Notes under the pieces: model-generated | The model's input: the letters and a program-made list of their open reading frames with translations, nothing else | Database searches by the model: none | What the model was told of the DNA's origin: nothing | Source of the DNA: Patescibacteria group bacterium | GTDB taxonomy: Bacteria > Patescibacteriota > Patescibacteriia > Patescibacteriales > BS150m-G62 | Length of the DNA: 47,433 bases | Assembly: GCA_016784175.1 (NCBI GenBank) | Contig: JADHVC010000005.1 | Location: 1 to 47,433, forward strand | Direction: 5' to 3' | Translations under genes and position numbers: made by a program | Shown: positions 9,230 to 18,523 of the stretch, in pieces | How positions within the stretch are numbered: position 1 is the stretch's first letter | Layout: each line of letters starts with the position of its first letter

Positions 9230-12200
9230 ATGCTAGATCCAATTAAAACTTCTGATTTCTGCGCAATAAGATTAAAAGTTGCATCCCCCGAAGATATACT
9301 CAAGTGGTCATACGGTGAAGTTACGAGACCAGAAACAATTAACTATAGAACTCAAAAACCTGAAAAGGCTGGTTTATTTTGCGAACGTATTTTTGGGCCA
9401 TCAAAAGACTGGGAATGTTATTGTGGAAAATATAAGAAAAATAGATACAAAGGCATTGTATGCGACAAATGCGGCGTTGAGGTAACACGATCAATTGTTA
9501 GACGTGAAAGAATGGGTCACATTCAATTAGAAACGCCAACTACACATATTTGGTTTTTAAGAGGTACTTCTTCAAAAATATCAATAACCCTAGACCTATC
9601 TGTATCAGCCCTAGAGAAAGTTGTTTACTATGCCAGTTTCATTATAACAAATGTAAACGAGGAACTCAGAAATGAAACACTAGAACAAATCAAAGAAGAA
9701 TTTAAAACAAAATCTAAAGCAATCGAAAAAGATTTTAAAGCAGAACTAAAAACCATTAGCGATAATGAAAAAAGCGACGAAAGCCAAAAAAATAATACTG
9801 CTCAAAAAATTGAACAATTAGAAAAAGCCAAAGAAGAAAAACTCTCAGAGCTTACTGAAATATTTGATATTATCCAAAAGGAACTCAACGGGTTAAAGCC
9901 AATGGCAATTATTTCTGAAAATTCCTACCAAGAATTGTCACAAAAATTTGGTCATATTTTCGAAGCAGGCATTGGAGCGATCGCTATTAAAACTCTACTA
10001 AAAGAAATTGACATCACAAAAACAATTGAAAGATTGGAAGATGATTTACTAAACGTGGTTGATTCGAAAAAAGAAAAATTAACACGACGACTAAAACATT
10101 TTAAAAGCTTAAAGGCTAACCAGATACTACCAGAGTCAATGATTCTTGATGTTATTCCAATTATCCCTCCTGACTTGCGCCCTATGGTTGCCCTAGACGG
10201 TGGTAGATTTGCAGCATCTGATCTTAACGACCTATACAGAAGAGTAATAAATAGAAACAACAGATTAAAGCAGTTAATGGGATTAAATGCGCCAGAAGTA
10301 ATTACTAGAAATGAGAAGAGAATGCTTCAAGAAGCAGTAGACGCATTAATTGACAACTCTGCCAGACAAAGCAAAACTGTTGTTGCCTCTACTGGTCAAA
10401 AAAGAAACTTAAAATCTCTTGCTGACTCATTAAAAGGAAAACAAGGAAGATTCAGACAGAACTTACTCGGAAAAAGAATCGACTACTCTGGAAGATCTGT
10501 AATTGTTGTAAACCCATATTTAAAATTAAACGAATGCGGGTTACCTAAGTCAATGGCACTTGAGCTATTCAAACCCTTCATAATCTCTAAACTTATTAAA
10601 CGTGAACTCGTACACAACGTAAGAAGTGCTTCTAAATTTATTGAATCTGGAAAAAATGAAGTATGGGATATCTTGGAAGAAATAATTGAAGACGCGCATG
10701 TTCTATTAAACAGAGCACCGACCCTACACAGACTAGGTATTCAAGCATTTAAACCAAAATTAATTGAAGGTAAAGCAATCCAAATTCACCCGTTAACATG
10801 TACAGCGTTTAACGCTGATTTTGATGGTGATCAAATGGCAGTTCATGTTCCACTTACAAGTGAAGCTAAAGCAGAAGCTCGCGACATCATGCTTTCTTCT
10901 AAAAACTTACTAAAACCGGCTACTGGTGATCCAATAGTAACCCCATCTCAAGATATCGTATGGGGAACTTACTATATGACAAGAGCAAACGACCTAGGCG
11001 AAGAAAGCAATACACTTAAGCACTACACCAATCCAGAAGAAGCAAAGATGGCTTATGAATTCAAGGTTATTAAACTAGATCAAATAATCAATGTTCGAAT
11101 TAATGGAATACTAACAAGAACAACAGTCGGAAGATTAATGTTCAATGAGATGCTTCCAACAAGATTACGCTACGTAAATGAAGTTGTAGCAAAAGGTAAA
11201 CTAAAAAATATAGTTAAACAATGCTTTTTAGAATATGGCCCAGAAAAAACAGTATTGTTGCTTGATGACCTAAAATTAAAAAGTTTCGCAATCATCACTA
11301 AAAGTGGTTTATCTTGGGGAATGAATGATACTCCTCATTACGAAGAGAAGTATACATTAGTAAAAGAAGCTAACAAGAAAGTAGTAGAAATTCAAGATCA
11401 ATTTGACGAAGGATTACTAACTGAATCTGAAAGATACGCCAAGGTTATTGAATTGTGGTCTGGAGTTAAAGAAAGAGTAACAGAAACATGTAAAACAGGC
11501 TTAGCTAAGGATGGTTATAACAATCCCCTATTCTCAATGATCGACTCTGGAGCTAGAGGAAGTTGGACTCAGTTAACTCAGATCATCGGAATGAAGGGTT
11601 TAGTAACTTCACCTTCTGGTGATATCATCGAACTGCCGGTAAAGGGTAATTTTAAACACGGCTTTGATGTTATTGAATATTTTATTTCTACTCATGGAGT
11701 AAGAAAAGGTCTATCTGATACAGCTCTTAGAACTGCTAATGCAGGTTACCTAACAAGAAGACTAGTTGACGTTGCTCAAGACACTATTATTAATGATAAA
11801 GATTGTGGAGAAGAACATGGAATCGTATTAACCGAAAAAGAGAGTGAAGCTATGGGATTTGAATTAACAGCACGTATTACTGGTCGATACTTATCTGGCG
11901 ACTTAGTGAACACAGATGGAAAAGTTTTACTAAAGAAAGGCGAACTGATCACAGATGATATAGCCGCAAAACTTAAAAAAGAACAAATTAATGAAGCCCC
12001 GGTTAGATCAGTTCTTAGCTGCAAGCTAATGAGAGGAGTATGTTCAAAATGCTACGGTATTGACTTAGGACACAATAAAATCGTCAAAAAAGGTACTGCT
12101 GTTGGTATTATTGCTGCTCAATCAATTGGTGAGCCAGGCACACAGCTAACAATGAGAACGTTCCATACTGGTGGTGTTGCTAGTTCAGAGGATATCACAC

Positions 12201-13171
12201 AAGGTCTTCCTCGTGTTGAAGAAATATTCGAAGCAAGAAATCCAAAAAGAAAAGCCTATATCGCTGAAGTTGGTGGCAAGGTAATTGTAGAGTCATCTCA
12301 AAGAACTATCATGTCAGGTGACAAAGAGATTACTACTATCAACCCTCAATCTAAGGTCATAAAAATTGCTTATGAAGGAAGTGATGCTGACAAATATGTA
12401 ACAAGTCATATGGCCAAAAAACTTGAACTTAGCTCAAAAAATGATGACAAAAAAACATTAATAGAAGTAAAGATTTTAGTAACTGAAGGAGACGAAGTTA
12501 GCGCAAGAACTGAACTATATAAAGTAGGAGGCAAAATTATTAAAGCAAAAAGAGGCGGAACAGTTACAATCGAAAATCCAAAGAGCAAAACACCGATAAT
12601 TATAGTCACTGCGAATTCGTCTAAAATACACGAATACATCATACCAAAAGGTACAGGAATATTAATTAAAGATGGAGACATTGTCAAAAAGGGCGATCAA
12701 CTAACAGATGGGAGTATTGACCTACAACAACTATTTTTACTAAAGGATCGATTAGAGACACAGAAATATATCATTCGAGAGATTCAACATGTTTACTCTT
12801 CTCAAGGACAACCACTTAACGATAAACACATTGAATTAATCGTTAAACAAATGTTCTCTAGATATTTTGTCACAACAGTTGGAGATACAGATTTATTACC
12901 AGGAGAAATTATTGAAAGAGGAACTTTCTTAGCTGCAAATAAAAAAGCTAAAAAGAAAGGCAAAATGGAAGCTACGGGCGAATTACTACTATTAGGGATC
13001 TCCAAGGCCTCATTAACTACAGAGAGCTTCTTGTCAGCCGCATCGTTCCAAGAAACAAATAGAGTATTAATTGAAGCTGCAATAAATGGCAAAGTAGACC
13101 ATCTAAGAGGACTCAAAGAAAATGTTATTGTTGGAAGGCTAATCCCAGTAGGAACAGGATACAAAAGCTAG
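9230..13171 (+). CDS. rpoC: DNA-directed RNA polymerase subunit beta'
   Basis: NADFDGDQMAVH catalytic motif, N-terminal zinc finger CYCGKYKKNRYKGIVCDKCGVEV, SIGEPGTQLTMRTFHTGG. Terminates with TAG. Confidence 0.99.
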   Translation: MLDPIKTSDFCAIRLKVASPEDILKWSYGEVTRPETINYRTQKPEKAGLFCERIFGPSKDWECYCGKYKKNRYKGIVCDKCGVEVTRSIVRRERMGHIQLETPTTHIWFLRGTSSKISITLDLSVSALEKVVYYASFIITNVNEELRNETLEQIKEEFKTKSKAIEKDFKAELKTISDNEKSDESQKNNTAQKIEQLEKAKEEKLSELTEIFDIIQKELNGLKPMAIISENSYQELSQKFGHIFEAGIGAIAIKTLLKEIDITKTIERLEDDLLNVVDSKKEKLTRRLKHFKSLKANQILPESMILDVIPIIPPDLRPMVALDGGRFAASDLNDLYRRVINRNNRLKQLMGLNAPEVITRNEKRMLQEAVDALIDNSARQSKTVVASTGQKRNLKSLADSLKGKQGRFRQNLLGKRIDYSGRSVIVVNPYLKLNECGLPKSMALELFKPFIISKLIKRELVHNVRSASKFIESGKNEVWDILEEIIEDAHVLLNRAPTLHRLGIQAFKPKLIEGKAIQIHPLTCTAFNADFDGDQMAVHVPLTSEAKAEARDIMLSSKNLLKPATGDPIVTPSQDIVWGTYYMTRANDLGEESNTLKHYTNPEEAKMAYEFKVIKLDQIINVRINGILTRTTVGRLMFNEMLPTRLRYVNEVVAKGKLKNIVKQCFLEYGPEKTVLLLDDLKLKSFAIITKSGLSWGMNDTPHYEEKYTLVKEANKKVVEIQDQFDEGLLTESERYAKVIELWSGVKERVTETCKTGLAKDGYNNPLFSMIDSGARGSWTQLTQIIGMKGLVTSPSGDIIELPVKGNFKHGFDVIEYFISTHGVRKGLSDTALRTANAGYLTRRLVDVAQDTIINDKDCGEEHGIVLTEKESEAMGFELTARITGRYLSGDLVNTDGKVLLKKGELITDDIAAKLKKEQINEAPVRSVLSCKLMRGVCSKCYGIDLGHNKIVKKGTAVGIIAAQSIGEPGTQLTMRTFHTGGVASSEDITQGLPRVEEIFEARNPKRKAYIAEVGGKVIVESSQRTIMSGDKEITTINPQSKVIKIAYEGSDADKYVTSHMAKKLELSSKNDDKKTLIEVKILVTEGDEVSARTELYKVGGKIIKAKRGGTVTIENPKSKTPIIIVTANSSKIHEYIIPKGTGILIKDGDIVKKGDQLTDGSIDLQQLFLLKDRLETQKYIIREIQHVYSSQGQPLNDKHIELIVKQMFSRYFVTTVGDTDLLPGEIIERGTFLAANKKAKKKGKMEATGELLLLGISKASLTTESFLSAASFQETNRVLIEAAINGKVDHLRGLKENVIVGRLIPVGTGYKS

Positions 13172-13200
13172 ACCCAAAACAAGGTAGAATATTTAAAAAA

Positions 13201-13232
13201 AACAGACTCAAGCTTATTGAGTCTGTTTTTTT
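13201..13232 (+). terminator. Rho-independent terminator after rpoC
   Basis: AACAGACTCAA-GCTTA-TTGAGTCTGTT followed by a T run. Confidence 0.9.
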
Positions 13233-13462
13233 ATTGAATCGATATGAGATAGCGACTTAGCTGATAAAATATCCTGAATATCAGGAATCTCCTCAATCCG
13301 ATTAAACTGAGTTTTAAATTTCGAAGCATCTAACACCTCTATTAGCACAGGCGTATTCTTTTTTGACAAATGAATAATAAAACCACCCAACTCAATAGCA
13401 TTAACAATTGGCGCTTTAGTTAATTCAAAAGAAGCAATGTTTGTCTCAGGATCGTAATTCAT
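13214..13462 (-). CDS. DUF2283-like protein, possible antitoxin
   Basis: MNYDPETNIASFELTKA...GGFIIHLSKKNTPVLIEVLDASKF resembles DUF2283. Overlaps the upstream ORF by 4 nt. Confidence 0.6.
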   Translation of the reverse strand: MNYDPETNIASFELTKAPIVNAIELGGFIIHLSKKNTPVLIEVLDASKFKTQFNRIEEIPDIQDILSAKSLSHIDSIKKQTQ

Positions 13463-13692
13463 GCACTAGGGTAAAATGTTAAAACAGTAATAGTTCCAAG
13501 TTCTTTTTTATATACAACCTTTAAGCCTTCTTTTTTTGCAGTAAGGTATTGGTTCAATTTCCCACACTCTTCTGGGAAATGAATACAATCTTCTACTTGC
13601 TCATTTGTCAAATAAACTTTATGCTTATTAAGTATTCCAAACTTTTCCTCTGCATATCTTGAAAAATATATTGTCTTTTTATTTACTACCAT
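13459..13692 (-). CDS. DUF4258-like protein, possible toxin
   Basis: IYFSRYAEEKFGIL...VEDCIHFPEE...GLKVVYKKELGTITVLTFYP resembles DUF4258/RelE-like small proteins. Coupled to the DUF2283-like ORF. Confidence 0.55.
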   Translation of the reverse strand: MVVNKKTIYFSRYAEEKFGILNKHKVYLTNEQVEDCIHFPEECGKLNQYLTAKKEGLKVVYKKELGTITVLTFYPSA

Positions 13693-13696
13693 TTCA

Positions 13697-13724
13697 TTGA
13701 CATAGTTTATTAGAATGATATAAT
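13697..13724 (+). promoter_or_regulatory. Consensus sigma70-type promoter
   Basis: TTGACA (13697-13702), 16 nt, TATAAT (13719-13724), followed by no CDS on this strand. Confidence 0.75.
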
Positions 13725-13730
13725 TATGGC

Positions 13731-13854
13731 TTAGAAAAAATCATACAACTATACTTAGAAGTGGCACTTAGTAATCAAACCCCTCCTACCGATTGCTGAA
13801 TTCCTTAAATAAAGTTTTTTTTTGCTTCTAGGTATAGTTATGTGATTTTTTTTT
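13731..13854 (+). ncRNA. Candidate small structured RNA with C-rich loop
   Basis: 27-nt arms 13735-13761 and 13825-13851 pair with one mismatch and two G-U pairs. Inner AGTAATC/GATTGCT stem exposes AAACCCCTCCTACC (13777-13790). Ends in a T run. Confidence 0.55.
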
Positions 13855-13860
13855 AAACCA

Positions 13861-14397
13861 TCAATGAGTTACAGAAATTTCACCACCACTACCTTCCACC
13901 TCGCAAGCCCTTACGCTAATATTGCCAGACGAAATTCTTTCTATCGTATAACCAGAAATACTTGTTGACCAAATCGTATTACCAGGAGGAGCAACTGGAA
14001 TCTTACCCAAATAATTTTCACTAATCAATAATGACAAATCAATACAGTAGGTATCACCGTCCACTTCCGTTGCACAGTATGCATTTTTATCATCACAGCC
14101 AGTCGTAGCCGTTCCTACCATATAAACCCTATTAGGAGACAAATTCGATAATGCTTCCACATAAAACCCTCCGTTATCAATTTGATCAATAATAACAGCA
14201 TTTAAGATAGACAGCACCTCCTGCCATCGCTTCGCATCACGAGAATCCTTAAATCTCTTTAAAGGATTTAATGCCGTAAATATTACGGAAACTAGTATAG
14301 AGATTATAGCTATCACCATTAGCAATTCGATCAAAGTAAATCCTTTAATATTCCTAAACGATTGAATTTTTCTAAACATATTATAAATTATGAACAA
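13861..14397 (-). CDS. Type IV prepilin-like protein
   Basis: Class III signal GFTLIELLMVIAIISILVSVIFTALNPLKRF; paralogous to the next two ORFs. Confidence 0.9.
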   Translation of the reverse strand: MFIIYNMFRKIQSFRNIKGFTLIELLMVIAIISILVSVIFTALNPLKRFKDSRDAKRWQEVLSILNAVIIDQIDNGGFYVEALSNLSPNRVYMVGTATTGCDDKNAYCATEVDGDTYCIDLSLLISENYLGKIPVAPPGNTIWSTSISGYTIERISSGNISVRACEVEGSGGEISVTH

Positions 14398-14460
14398 AAA
14401 ATATTAATCAAAAAATCATCAACACCTTACATCTTTTTCTTATAATATCACAAAAATAAA

Positions 14461-14491
14461 AAAACACGAAATGGAACGAATTTCGTGTTTT
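14461..14491 (-). terminator. Rho-independent terminator
   Basis: 12-bp AAAACACGAAAT/ATTTCGTGTTTT stem with T-rich tail on the minus strand. Confidence 0.8.
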
Positions 14492-14512
14492 CTTTGCCTA
14501 TTAATTTTGTAA

Positions 14513-14577
14513 CTCAGGCAAATATTTTGTTTTTAGCCAATCGCAATAAAAAACTAAAAACAAAATGTTTACCTAAG
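14513..14577. repeat. Imperfect long inverted repeat in a pilin 3' region
   Basis: AGGCAAATATTTTGTTTTTAG (14516-14536) vs CTAAAAACAAAATGTTTACCT (14554-14574), extendable by about 3 bp. Confidence 0.75.
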
Positions 14578-14590
14578 CAATTAGTTCATT

Positions 14591-15121
14591 TTATCTCTGA
14601 ACACTTATTTCATCACTATGCTCTGACTCACAAGCTCTAATCGTGATATATCCTTGCGTACTTTTTTGAAGAGTAAAGCCGGTTGTGCTAGCACTCCAGC
14701 TTCCGTCACCATCTGGACCAACAGGTAAATTTGGCATATATCCCTCGGCTACCAAACCTGACAAATCTACACAATTATCATCATCCGTAACGGGAGTGTC
14801 GCAATAAGCATTACCACTAGCACACCCAGACATTACCGCACCATTACTTATCATAAAAACTTCAGAAGAACTTGCAGCCGGTATAGCGCGTATAGAATCT
14901 AAGTATTTTCCCCTATTATCAATTTGATCGATCTTAATAGCACTTAAGATAGAATTGGCATCTGACCATCTACGCGAATCACGACTATCTTGAAATCTTG
15001 TTAGAGGATCCAAAGCGACAAATATAGTAGCCGCTAAAATTGCAATAATTGCAATAACTAGCAAAAGCTCAATTAAAGTAAAACCTTTTTTTCTTGAATT
15101 ATTTTGGATTCCTAATAACAT
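14591..15121 (-). CDS. Type IV prepilin-like protein
   Basis: KKGFTLIELLLVIAIIAILAATIFVALDPLTRFQDSRDSRRW. Confidence 0.92.
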   Translation of the reverse strand: MLLGIQNNSRKKGFTLIELLLVIAIIAILAATIFVALDPLTRFQDSRDSRRWSDANSILSAIKIDQIDNRGKYLDSIRAIPAASSSEVFMISNGAVMSGCASGNAYCDTPVTDDDNCVDLSGLVAEGYMPNLPVGPDGDGSWSASTTGFTLQKSTQGYITIRACESEHSDEISVQR

Positions 15122-15198
15122 AATTAATAAGTTAATTTTTAATTTCTTTATGTGTATTAAAAAACTTATAAAAATAGTATAACATATTTCAGATAAAC

Positions 15199-15230
15199 AA
15201 AAAAGCGAGTCTTTATAACCCGCTTTTTTT
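15199..15230 (-). terminator. Rho-independent terminator
   Basis: Minus strand AAAAAAAGCGGGT-TATAAAG-ACTCGCTTTTTT. Confidence 0.75.
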
Positions 15231-15242
15231 ATTTTTTATATT

Positions 15243-15752
15243 TTATCTTTGAACAGTAATAGTTTCACCACCCTCACCTTCACAAGCTGTGATTGTTATA
15301 TATTGACCACTCTTTTGGATTGTATAACCAGTATAGTCACTTGACCAATCAGATGCTATGTCTGGACTTGATGGACTAACAGGTACAGCTGACAAATATC
15401 CTTCGTCTTGTAACCCAGATAAATCCAAACAAGCACTTGTACTAGCAACAGCTGCACAAGCTACATTACAAGAAGTTGTTGCAGTATTAGTTGCAGAAAT
15501 CATCCAAACCTCATTTTGTGGTAAATTAGCAATAGCGTCTAAATATTTACCACGATTATCAATCTGATCGATCTTAATAGCGTGAATCATTTCCTCAACC
15601 TCTGACCATCTTCGAGCATCACGAGTATCTTGGAATCTTTTTAGCGGATCTAAGGCTACAAAAATTGTTGCAGCTAAGATAGCGATAATAGCAATAACTA
15701 ACAATAACTCGATTAGAGTAAAACCACTATTGCCCTTTAACTTATTTGGCAT
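15243..15752 (-). CDS. Type IV prepilin-like protein
   Basis: SGFTLIELLLVIAIIAILAATIFVALDPLKRFQDTRDARRW. Confidence 0.92.
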   Translation of the reverse strand: MPNKLKGNSGFTLIELLLVIAIIAILAATIFVALDPLKRFQDTRDARRWSEVEEMIHAIKIDQIDNRGKYLDAIANLPQNEVWMISATNTATTSCNVACAAVASTSACLDLSGLQDEGYLSAVPVSPSSPDIASDWSSDYTGYTIQKSGQYITITACEGEGGETITVQR

Positions 15753-15923
15753 AGTTTAATTTATCTATATTTTACAATTAATGAATTCTTAGATCCACAA
15801 TGATAAAATACAAATTGTTAATTACAATAGCAATTGCTACATTGCCTAATAGCTACGTTACATATTAGTAACACAACAATATTGCAATTTAGCAATTTAA
15901 GCTTTTTTTTAAATTAATAATAA

Positions 15924-18050
15924 TTAGTCTTCCTTCTTCGCATATTGCGAACTAATCCAGCCTTCATTATTTTCATCTATCTTAATTTTATACCATGTTT
16001 CACGATCCTCTAACAGTGGATAACTTTCTCCTGGGTTAATCCTAACAACTAAATCGTACGACACGCCTGGTCCACTCCTCACATTTAACCAACCTACTTC
16101 AGTACTAAGTATTGTAATATTAGGTAAAATAACCGCTAAAACTTCATCAGAACTTGACTCTATTTTTTTCTCTATTTCCGTAACTACAGCTTCTTTTTGT
16201 GAATCTTCTTGCTGATTAAAATCGTTTACTTTCAAGCTAGTTTGCTCAAATGGCTCATGCAATGAAATAACAACTCGACTTATCAACACCATCACATTTG
16301 GATTATCCGAGTATGAAATACTAACACTATTAACACTATTTAATATATAGTCTATTTTTTTTGTATTTAACTTATCGATATTATTAACTATCAACTCATT
16401 CGCCTCATCACTATCATAAACTAACCAATCAACCTCCAAAGGAAAAATAATATTACTTCTGTTTATATCATTAATTGGATTCTCCCAAATCACCTCACCT
16501 TGGCCTTTCACCTTAGCAACTTGCTCCTTCGAAATAGCTAAAGCATCGTCATAATTTTTGGCAATATCTACCACATCCCTTATAACGCGACCCTTTATAA
16601 CACCATCTCCATACTCCATCTCGTTTATAGCAATAGGCACCTCGACTCTCAATTGCTGAGTTTGAGCAAACTGACTCACTTTAACTTTTATCTCTTCTAA
16701 TCTTTTTACTCGCTCATTTTCCCGATACCAAAATGCTCCAGCCAGAACCACAAAGGCAACAATAAAAATAGCAATTAAAACTTTCTTATCAAATAACGGC
16801 TCTTTTGCATCACCACTATTCACGACCGAAGAGCTATTTTTTTTATTTATTTTATTTATAAAATTTGAAACAATTTTCTTACCTTTATTTTTAAAATCAA
16901 TATTCTTAAAATCAATTTTTGTTTTTAACTGCTCCTCTTTATATTTAATAAACAAATCACTATATTTATCATCTAGTCCACCAAGAGCTAAACCTATCGC
17001 TTCTATGTATTCCAATGGCACCTTTTCTTTTATTAAAGCAGAATTACCTGACCATATTTTTATATCCAAGTTAGCATTAAGATAATCATTGAGGCCTCTT
17101 AATTTTGAAGTTCCACCAACTGTAACGATGCCTTGAATAACTCCAGAGCCATGTTTTTTATAAAAATCTAAAGCTGTTTTTATATCAGCCACAACGGGCT
17201 CCAAAACTTTTATTATGATTGGAAATATCTTTTTCCCTGAATCAGAGAGACCATATTTCTCTTTATAGTTTTCAGCTTGGTTATATCTTAATTTTAATTT
17301 TCTTACAATTTCATCAGTCAATTTATCACCAGCAATATTAACAGAATATGAATAAAACAATCCAGACTTATTAAAAATACTAATTAAAGTACTTGACGCA
17401 CCGAAATCAACCACGCAGACTGGCATCTTTTCCCCTCGGATAAGCAATCCTCTAAAAATCGCAATAGCTTCTATATCAAAATAATCTATATCTATACCGC
17501 TTTTCCTAAAAAAATTATACCATTCACTTGTAACAATTTTACTTGTAGCCACTATTAAAACAGAGGTCTCTATTTCAGTTTTCTTAACAATCTTTGAACT
17601 ATACAATAAATCTTTTGGCTCAAGTGGTATACTTGATTTAACTTTCTTATCAATCAACAATGATAAAGCCTCTTTAAACTCTCCTTTATTTTGGTCTTTA
17701 GAATCTAAATTAAATGTAAAAATCTGTGTATAAACTTGACTGTCCGATAAACCAAAAACAAATTTAACGCCCTTAATTATATCTTTTTTCTGATACAGTG
17801 ACTTTGGAACTGATCGCTCTAAAACTTTTCTTAACAATATTGAAAGTTTTTTCTCATTCTTAATCCTCCCATTTTCAACAATACCAAAATCCATCACAAT
17901 TCGGCCAAGTGATTTTACCTTAGCTCTACCCTCAGACTTCTCCACCATTGCTACTTCAATGCTCCGATCATCGATATCAATACCTACCACTCTGCCACCC
18001 AGAGAGATTATATTGGAAACTTTTTTCAATTTAAATAGTGATAAATTCAT
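15924..18050 (-). CDS. pilM: PilM-like actin-fold pilus assembly protein with TM segment and C-terminal bacterial SH3 domain
   Basis: N-terminal GGRVVGIDIDDRSIEVAMVE...VCVVDFGASSTLISIF..., TM at AIFIVAFVVLAGAFWY, C-terminal GWLNVRSGPGVSYDLVVRINPGESYPLLEDRETWYKIKIDENNEGWISSQYAKK. Confidence 0.85.
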   Translation of the reverse strand: MNLSLFKLKKVSNIISLGGRVVGIDIDDRSIEVAMVEKSEGRAKVKSLGRIVMDFGIVENGRIKNEKKLSILLRKVLERSVPKSLYQKKDIIKGVKFVFGLSDSQVYTQIFTFNLDSKDQNKGEFKEALSLLIDKKVKSSIPLEPKDLLYSSKIVKKTEIETSVLIVATSKIVTSEWYNFFRKSGIDIDYFDIEAIAIFRGLLIRGEKMPVCVVDFGASSTLISIFNKSGLFYSYSVNIAGDKLTDEIVRKLKLRYNQAENYKEKYGLSDSGKKIFPIIIKVLEPVVADIKTALDFYKKHGSGVIQGIVTVGGTSKLRGLNDYLNANLDIKIWSGNSALIKEKVPLEYIEAIGLALGGLDDKYSDLFIKYKEEQLKTKIDFKNIDFKNKGKKIVSNFINKINKKNSSSVVNSGDAKEPLFDKKVLIAIFIVAFVVLAGAFWYRENERVKRLEEIKVKVSQFAQTQQLRVEVPIAINEMEYGDGVIKGRVIRDVVDIAKNYDDALAISKEQVAKVKGQGEVIWENPINDINRSNIIFPLEVDWLVYDSDEANELIVNNIDKLNTKKIDYILNSVNSVSISYSDNPNVMVLISRVVISLHEPFEQTSLKVNDFNQQEDSQKEAVVTEIEKKIESSSDEVLAVILPNITILSTEVGWLNVRSGPGVSYDLVVRINPGESYPLLEDRETWYKIKIDENNEGWISSQYAKKED

Positions 18051-18062
18051 TAATAAAAATTT

Positions 18063-18521
18063 TTATATTTCTGTCCATCCAGTCATTATTAATTCTTTTG
18101 TATTTTGATCTATTAATACAACAACATATATTAATTTATGAAATTCATAATTACCTTCATCATAAGCGGTTCCTTCAGCAGTAATTAATCTTTCACCACC
18201 ACCCTCATCTCTCACTTCTATTATACATGATCCTGACAAAACTGATAACTCTATTTCACCACTACCTATTCCATAATCACTATTTACATCAATCCTCCTC
18301 AACGTATCCTCTACACATCCCTCTACTATATACAGCGCTTCAGTTGCTTTCTGATCACGATATGTCATTGTAATATCAAAAAAACCAGCCTCAGCAGATA
18401 CACTTGCCATAATTAAAGCTGCTGACATTACGATAATCGTATAAATTGCCATAGCCGCTCCACGCTGACAATTTACTAAAGACGAGATTATTCCATTTTT
18501 TTTATATAATTTATTTATCAT
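18063..18521 (-). CDS. PilX/GspK-like minor pilin component
   Basis: N-terminal QRGAAMAIYTIIVMSAALIMASVSAEAGFF hydrophobic segment; in the minor pilin cluster. Confidence 0.6.
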   Translation of the reverse strand: MINKLYKKNGIISSLVNCQRGAAMAIYTIIVMSAALIMASVSAEAGFFDITMTYRDQKATEALYIVEGCVEDTLRRIDVNSDYGIGSGEIELSVLSGSCIIEVRDEGGGERLITAEGTAYDEGNYEFHKLIYVVVLIDQNTKELIMTGWTEI

Positions 18522-18523
18522 AA

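Noticed and set aside
7134-13164. Antisense ORFs inside rpoB/rpoC (7134, 7306, 8031, 8976, 9952, 11776, 12406, 12802)
   Set aside because: Opposite strand of unambiguous core genes, with low-complexity Ser/Ile/Phe-rich translations typical of shadow ORFs.
13731-13854. Firm identification as 6S RNA
   Set aside because: Rod-like shape is suggestive but length and bubble arrangement do not clearly match; a covariance search is needed.
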